Shown here: in pieces, positions 19,422-24,530 of the stretch | How the letters are laid out: the number at the start of each line of letters is the position of its first letter | Numbering within the stretch: position 1 is the stretch's first letter | Source: Larix sibirica | Lineage: Eukaryota; Streptophyta; Pinopsida; Pinales; Pinaceae | DNA: 24,530 nucleotides | Direction of reading: 5' to 3' | NCBI GenBank assembly: GCA_004151065.3 | Contig: NWUY0300045056.1 | Span: 5,035-29,564 of the forward strand | Position numbers and translations under genes: made by a program | Notes under the pieces: generated by a model | Database searches by the model: none | Told to the model about the DNA's origin: nothing | Seen by the model: the letters and a program-made list of their open reading frames with translations, nothing else

Positions 19422-20500
19422 CTAAATGAACCTTTCTTCTGTGATAGAATTGATTACATAAGGACCTAACCAATGCATTCTAAACTTACCTAGATGTTTA
19501 ATGAACTTGGTGCCATACATTAGAACTAAGTCTCCTTTCTTGAATTGCTTCTGCTTAATATTTCTATCATGGTAATCTTTATCACGTGTGTTTTGGACAT
19601 ACTGATGAAATATTGTGACAAACTGGTCTTCTTCCAGTTCCATTAGTTGCAACAATATCCTTTCCATTGCACCTCTATCTGTTAGTTCCGTCAGCACAAT
19701 CAATGCACAAACTTGGGACAATAACTCCATCGGCATGACTGCTTCCTACCCATACACCAACTTGAATTGTGTCTTCCCTGTTGGCTTCTTTGATATTGTC
19801 CTATAAGCCCATAGTACTGTAGGGATCCTCAGGTCCCAAAATATTTGTTAATGCATTCTCCAGGATCTTGTTAAAAGCTTCCACTATACCATTTGCTTGT
19901 GGGTGATAAGGAGTACTCTTTTGGTGGTAAATATGAAATTCTCCAGTTAGTGTTGCAATTGTCTTATTCAAAAAATGAGTCCCCTAATTGCTCATTGATA
20001 TCATTGGACACCCGAACCGTGTCACCACTTTTTCAAACAAAAACTGCGCAGTTTTCTGTGCACTGCAATCCTTCACTAGTTCTGCTTCATCCTACCTAGT
20101 CAAGTAGTTTGCCGCGGTGATGATGTATCTTGATTCTGATCGCTTTCTCGATGGATTTATCGGCCCAAAAAAGTCCACAACCCATTTATTAAATGGTTTT
20201 AATGCACCAATGGCATCAAGGGAATCTCATCCCTCCTTGATGGTTTCCCTACTCGTTGCAAAACGTCTCATGTCTCGCAATATTCCTTAGAATATTTGTG
20301 TACTGTAGGCCACCACAGAACTGCATGCAAAATATTTTGCATAGTCAAATTTCCCACATAATGGCCTTCTTCCACCCCTTCATGGGATTCCCTCTAAATC
20401 ATAGGCATTTCGTGTTCTAGGACACATAATCGTAGAATCCCATCTATGCCCATCTTATACAAATTTCCTGCAATCAACTGATAGTCTGCTACCTTTAACA
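19422..20500 (-). pseudogene. Ty3/gypsy integrase remnant
   Basis: Integrase inserts the element's DNA copy into the genome. On the minus strand the N-terminal zinc-binding region is seen at about 20400-20260 (SHEGVEEGHYVGNLTMQNIL, then LWWPTVHKYSKEYC), but the second Cys pair is lost. The catalytic core, about 20250-19850, is shredded by frameshifts and stops, and its Asp-Asp-Glu residues cannot be read in one frame. The C-terminal part is clear: [20 protein letters not shown], then the open segment 19736-19422 with KGDLVLMYGTKFIKHLGKF and MHWLGPYVINSITEE. No chromodomain is visible. It is non-functional. Confidence 0.8.
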
Positions 20501-20558
20501 CCAGTTTCTTTCTTTGTGCAACAATATATACTTCTAGTGCTACTCCTGTCGTTAAAAA

Positions 20559-22238
20559 CTATGTAGCTTCTAAAAAATAGTCATCCACTATATGAACTAC
20601 TAACAAGTGTGCGTCTGGAAAACTGTCATCTAGAATCCCCGCGTCTTCTCCCGTCTCTATGCGCAATAAGTGCTCCGATCCTAAATTCAGCTTTCCAGGT
20701 TTGAGTATTACTTCAAAATCATATTCTTGGAACAACAACCACCATCTACATATATTCCCCCCCAACACTGGCTTTTTGACAAGGTATCTCAATGGAGAAT
20801 GGTTAGTGTACATCTTGAATTTTGAGCCCAATAAGTAATTTCTAAAATGTTGCAGCACATACACCATTGCCAATCCTTCATGCTCTATAGTGGTATGGTT
20901 CCTTTCTGCAGTTGACAACTTCCTGCTTGTAAAGGAAATGGGATGATCCAAATCTCCTTCCCCTGGTTGTGCTAAAATTTCTCCTAGTGTAATTGATGAC
21001 GCATCCACATGTACATGAAACTCTTTTCTCCAATCTGGAAACACCAAGATTGACACGGTTACCAACTTTTGCTTAAACGTATCCAAGCTCTGTTGACATT
21101 CCTCAGTCCATTGAAACTTAGCATCTTTCTTCAATAGTTTCTCAAGTGGGGCTCTAATTTATGCATATCCTTTGATAAAATTTCTATAATGTCTTGTATG
21201 TCCTAGCACAATGTGCAACGGTTGCACCATCGTAGGTGGTGGTAAATCAACAATTACTACAATCTTCACTAGATCCACCAACAATCCATGTCCACACAAT
21301 ACATGGCCCAACAGAATACTAAATGGTGCACAAAAAATGTACTTCTTCAGGTTTAATGAGATCTGATGTTGTATGCACTAATTTAGCATCAAGCGTAGGA
21401 CTTTTCTATAATCCTTAAACATACTAAACACTGTCTAGTCATCCATGTATACTTCTAGAAATTTGTGGATAAAATATTTAAATGATGTGACAATCACCCT
21501 AGAGAATATGGATGGTGCATTCTTCAATCCAAATGGCATCACTGTATATAGATAACATCCCCACTCTGTCGCAAACATATTCTTATGCCTATCCTCCTTT
21601 GCAATTTTTATCTGATGGTAGCTAGAAAACCCATCAGTAAAGGAATAATGTTCTTACACACCCACATTCTCCAGTACCTCATTAGTGAATGGTGCAGGGA
21701 ATGGATCATGTAGACATGCATCATTTAGTTTTCATAGATCCAAATATATTCTTATATCACCTGTCTTCTTATCCTGCACTACCATTGGACTAATCCACTC
21801 CGATTCTTCTACTGGTTCAATGATCCCTGCGTCTAACATTCTGTGGATTTTGTATTTAACCTTCTCCTTGTATATTGGATTCAACCGATTATATGGTCCC
21901 CATCTTATTGGTTTAGCATCTGGTTTCAGAGGGATCTTCATTTCTCCCAATTCTCCCGCAATGCACTTCATTTATGAAAACTTGGTTGGAAAAAGATCTT
22001 GATATTCATGTAGTAAATCAACAATATTATCAAATTCATTCTCATTCCAATAATCCCCTTTATTGGAAAACTTTGGATTCTTCTTGTGGATCTTCAACAA
22101 CTTCCCGTAACTACTGGATCCCAAATCAGGTCCTCCTATTGCTCGCTCTCCCTCGATTTCTGGTATTTGTAGGTTCCTTGGATTATTCTCCTCTTGTTCC
22201 TCTTCATTAATATTGTAACATTCCAAAACTTCATGCAC
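20559..22238 (-). pseudogene. Ty3/gypsy reverse transcriptase and RNase H, broken
   Basis: These enzymes copy the element's RNA to DNA and remove the RNA strand. A linker (22238-21975: ECYNINEEEQEENNPRN, LLHEYQDLFPTKFS) leads in the same frame, across one TAA, into RT. RT includes GEMKIPLKPDAKP, IIEPVEESEWISPMVVQDKK, KLNDACLHDPFPAPF, TVMPFGLKNAPSIFSRV and the active-site YMDD at 21449-21438. A TAG directly follows, where the family has Trp. RNase H is open at 21134-20559, with FHVHVDASS (first catalytic Asp at residue 44), SRKLSTAERNHTTIEHEGLA and MYTNHSPLRYLV. The Asp of the usual TDH motif is Asn here (AAC, 20804-20802). RT stops also occur near 21732, 21656 and 21156. The copy is dead but well recognisable. 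Confidence 0.9.
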
Positions 22239-22329
22239 TGTAGGTAGGGGCTAGTGCATATTCCATAGGGGTCTGGATTCTTGCCTCTCTTCTGGTATAA
22301 AAATATTTGCTTTAATAGTTTGTAGGGAT

Positions 22330-23765
22330 GTATCTACTATTGGTACTTAATCTTCAAAACTGAAGGTTATTTTAAAATTTATAATCATCTCCTCCCAAAC
22401 TGTTGTACCTATGTGCATCTCCATCTCAGTGCACCAGTTCTTTGGGACTGTATCTATCGTGTGCATGAACCAGTGTATCCACTCCTCCTTTGGTACTGCA
22501 CTCCATGTCATAATGCATTGTGCAACATGATTTGATGGGTAGCTTAACCCTGCGTATTTCTATGAATTATCATCGGAACCAAACTTGACCTGTAGCATCC
22601 TCTTACACTGCTGCTAGTTATCAAATCTTCCTTTATGAGTAACTCACTAGTGGGTGGGTCTCGCTTTCAGTGTGACATATAATGCTAATAGCCTCTATTA
22701 TTTTGGTATTTGTACTTCAAAATTGTTTATAAAAAAAGTAAAATATGTCAATCCATCATACTTTGGAGGGTCACATACCTTAGTCTTGATCCACCTCAGC
22801 GAAGCTGCAATCCATGAACACTTCTGCATATGGACCTCATGCATTCTCTGTTTCCAATATTCCAGTGCTTCATCAGAATATGACGCATAAGATCTAATGC
22901 TACGCCCGCTTATCATACCATCTACAAAGGGATTCACATAATCCTCCATTCTTCCAGTCATATTGTACAAATTTTCCAATTCCCCATTTCTTACCGGCTC
23001 TACATACCTTTGTCCTTCTCCTGGATCTAATGGCGCAGTGACCCTCAAGTTGTCCCATTTAAATATCATTTTTGATTTCTTCAAATAAATGACGACTTGA
23101 TTTGCAAAAGCCCATCCAAGTCCTAACAAGGCAGGATATGGTTTACTATTATCTACAATCCTAAAGACTTCAAAATCAGCAGTGCCGCGCACTCCATCAA
23201 TGTCCACTGGTACCCTTGCTAGCCATGCGATTGGGATAATTTTATGTTGGTTAGCTAACCTCAACTGAATATTGGACCATACTAGCTTCAACCTGCCCAT
23301 CATTTCCCACGTTCGATTTGGTAGGACATTTACATATGAACCCGGATCCAAGATTTCATAATCTCCTATCTGTGCACTCAAGCAGAAATCCCTATTGGTC
23401 CTCCTGTCACATTGTACCTGATTAACATCAACAATTTCCCCTTTTCCATGTGTGCAGTGATCGATCATCTAGTTTAATACGCTCAGAGTAGATTAATCTT
23501 TTATCAATTCTAAGGAACTTTTGAGGAAATTTCTTAGAGTACTCACCTTCTCATATGATCCATCTGGTATGGATGAATCATATAATGGAGGCATATTGTA
23601 TATGTGTTGCGACGATGATGCTCCAAAGTCTGGCCTTAACATCTCTTGTCTTGCTTGCTTGTATGTGTGTTTCTCTTGATGCAGGTCAAACATTAGTGAA
23701 TTTCCTGTAGCCTTCCTTGCCCAATTTTTAGTATGCAGCTCCTGCTCTAATCCATCAGCTCCCAT
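22330..23765 (-). pseudogene. Gypsy aspartic protease followed by a capsid-like segment
   Basis: An open 90-codon piece (23765-23493; KVSTLRNFLKSSLELIKD) precedes the 256-codon frame 23468-22698. The protease motif is ILDPGSYVNVLPNRTWEMMG (Asp at residue 41, 23348-23346). The family usually has a small residue where Pro now follows the Asp. Then come RLANQHKIIPIAWLARVPVD and PYPALLGLGWAFANQVV, the standard flap and ILG-type blocks. Past residue about 215 the frame changes character: VCDPPKYDGLTYFTFFINNF. After the stop at 22698 the text continues as a gag/capsid-like helical region with EEWIHWFMHTIDTVPKNW to about 22330. Two adjacent stops fall at about 22640-22650, where a Trp-Trp pair is typical. 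Capsid-like sequence after the protease is an unusual order for gypsy elements. Confidence 0.75.
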
Positions 23766-23769
23766 CTTG

Positions 23770-24130
23770 GCCCCTCCTCATTGACCGCTACTATCCTTGT
23801 CTAGTTAGCGTGATCCTCTGCCGCGATCATTTGCACATTCTAGTTTTTATTTGGGATTCGGTTCTTGTTCTGGTTTGGAATTTGATTCAAATTTTGGTTG
23901 ATGTTCAGGTTTAGATTTACGTCATTTGGATTCAAATGCTAGATCTAATTGTGGGTCTAATTTCCCCTCTACTGCCATTTCATGAAGAATAGGGGACAAT
24001 CCTTTGTTGCATGATCTAATTGTCTACAGTAAGTACATGTCGTGCATGCATTCTAGAAATCCCGCTCAAAGTGTCCTTCTTGAACACAGTTATAGCATAT
24101 GACTGTTCCTCTTCCTCTTCCAAATCCTCC
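23770..24130 (-). pseudogene. Gypsy gag nucleocapsid region with two CCHC knuckles
   Basis: Nucleocapsid zinc knuckles bind the element's RNA. An Arg/Gly-rich stretch (GFRGRNHGGFGRGRG) leads on the minus strand into CYNCVQEGHFERDF (24097-24056). Its last Cys is replaced by Phe (TTC), and a TAG follows immediately. The second knuckle, CTYCRQLDHATKDC (24037-23996), keeps all four ligands. Downstream text is Asn/Gln-rich with further stops. The normal capsid part of gag is not seen upstream in the window. Confidence 0.75.
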
Positions 24131-24530
24131 ATGGTTGCGGCCTCTAAATCCTCAATGAACCCCTTGGTTAAACGCTCTAGGAGCATTATTTTGTTGAGTT
24201 GCTATTACTACCTAAATTTCACACATATGCAACATTTCGACAATTCTTGTAGTCAGTCATCATTAACATAAAGAATGCAGTTCACCAAAGGAATCCTCAA
24301 CAAGTCGAAAAGGAAACATGATTCCAAAAGTGCCCAAAACTAGTCAGAAAAAGAGGTCGCGTGGCCCAACCATCATTAACCTGCGCTATAGCACATGTTA
24401 TCAGTTTAGTTCCTGCACAATGCTCGTGCCGATTTTCCTTTGGTAACCGTGCGACTGTCAAAAGGGAAGGACCACCTACTTCCCATGGCGCAATGAAGGC
24501 TCTTCAAATCCCCATCATCTCCAAGAATCC
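24131..24530. other. Right-edge sequence, unassigned
   Basis: Minus-strand frames (for example around NRHEHCAGTKLITCAIAQVN) do not resemble a gag domain that I recognise, and no LTR end or primer-binding site is visible. The region is GC-richer than its surroundings. It is probably still inside the gypsy element upstream of the zinc knuckles, but it could be a separate insertion. Confidence 0.35.

Larger units (their letters stand above)
14691..24530 (-). mobile_element. Ty3/gypsy LTR retrotransposon, right end beyond window
   Basis: The element lies on the minus strand. Reading from the window's right edge leftward, it shows paired CCHC knuckles, aspartic protease, a capsid-like segment, RT, RNase H, integrase, a long extra ORF and the 3' LTR. 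RT-RNase H before integrase is the Ty3/gypsy order. At least 9.8 kb is present, and the 5' LTR, primer-binding site and the gag start are not in the window. It is inserted in an LRR gene. The 5 bases before it, ATGGA (14686-14690), are the expected target duplication. Every reading frame has stops or frameshifts, so the copy is not autonomous. Confidence 0.9.

Noticed and set aside
21685-22002. 105-codon plus-strand frame
   Set aside because: It is antisense to the clearly recognisable RT coding region.

Overview
This window looks like intergenic DNA from the nuclear genome of a seed plant. The composition is AT-rich, and there is a 905-base assembly gap. Ty1/copia and Ty3/gypsy retroelements, a tRNA-derived SINE, a small inverted-repeat DNA transposon family and a broken plant-type LRR resistance gene are all present. 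The gypsy element, with its long extra 3' reading frame, resembles families I associate with gymnosperms such as conifers, but I cannot confirm this from sequence alone. I see no intact host gene.

Left part (1-5950). AT-rich sequence with two short tandem repeats is followed by a decayed minus-strand reading frame (about 1010-1690). Next is one copy of a 259-bp inverted-repeat element (3158-3416) with a perfect 10-bp target-site duplication. A possible promoter and first exon follow (CRE-like palindrome, TATA box, small ORF, donor-like site; 3811-4340). A family of about 102-bp repeats comes next (4551-5220), then an unrecognised minus-strand ORF with a hydrophobic C-terminus (5469-5723).

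Middle (5953-13810). A minus-strand Ty1/copia remnant has its 3' LTR at 5953-6260 and a broken RT/RNase H region at 6262-7735. It abuts a plus-strand solo LTR of another family (7739-7972). Very AT-rich DNA with tandem duplications leads to a second, inverted copy of the inverted-repeat element (9311-9548). Beyond it lie the 3' half of a tRNA-Ala-like sequence (10297-10339) and a possible SINE head. After the gap (11376-12280) a roughly 210-bp tandem repeat carries an inserted SINE (12584-12801). This SINE appears to contain two tRNA-like modules and has a 16-18 bp target-site duplication.

Right part (13831-24530). A TIR-NBS-LRR-type LRR exon, already carrying stop codons, is cut at base 14690 by a minus-strand Ty3/gypsy element that runs off the right edge. 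From right to left (its own 5' to 3' direction) the element shows paired CCHC zinc knuckles, a protease, a capsid-like segment, RT, RNase H and integrase. A further ORF of about 1,100 codons ends just before the 3' LTR (14691-15339). It has a conserved-looking N-terminal globular part, an acidic linker and a long coiled-coil region. All reading frames are broken. Many stop codons sit where the family normally has Gln, Arg or Trp, a pattern expected from C-to-T decay of methylated DNA.
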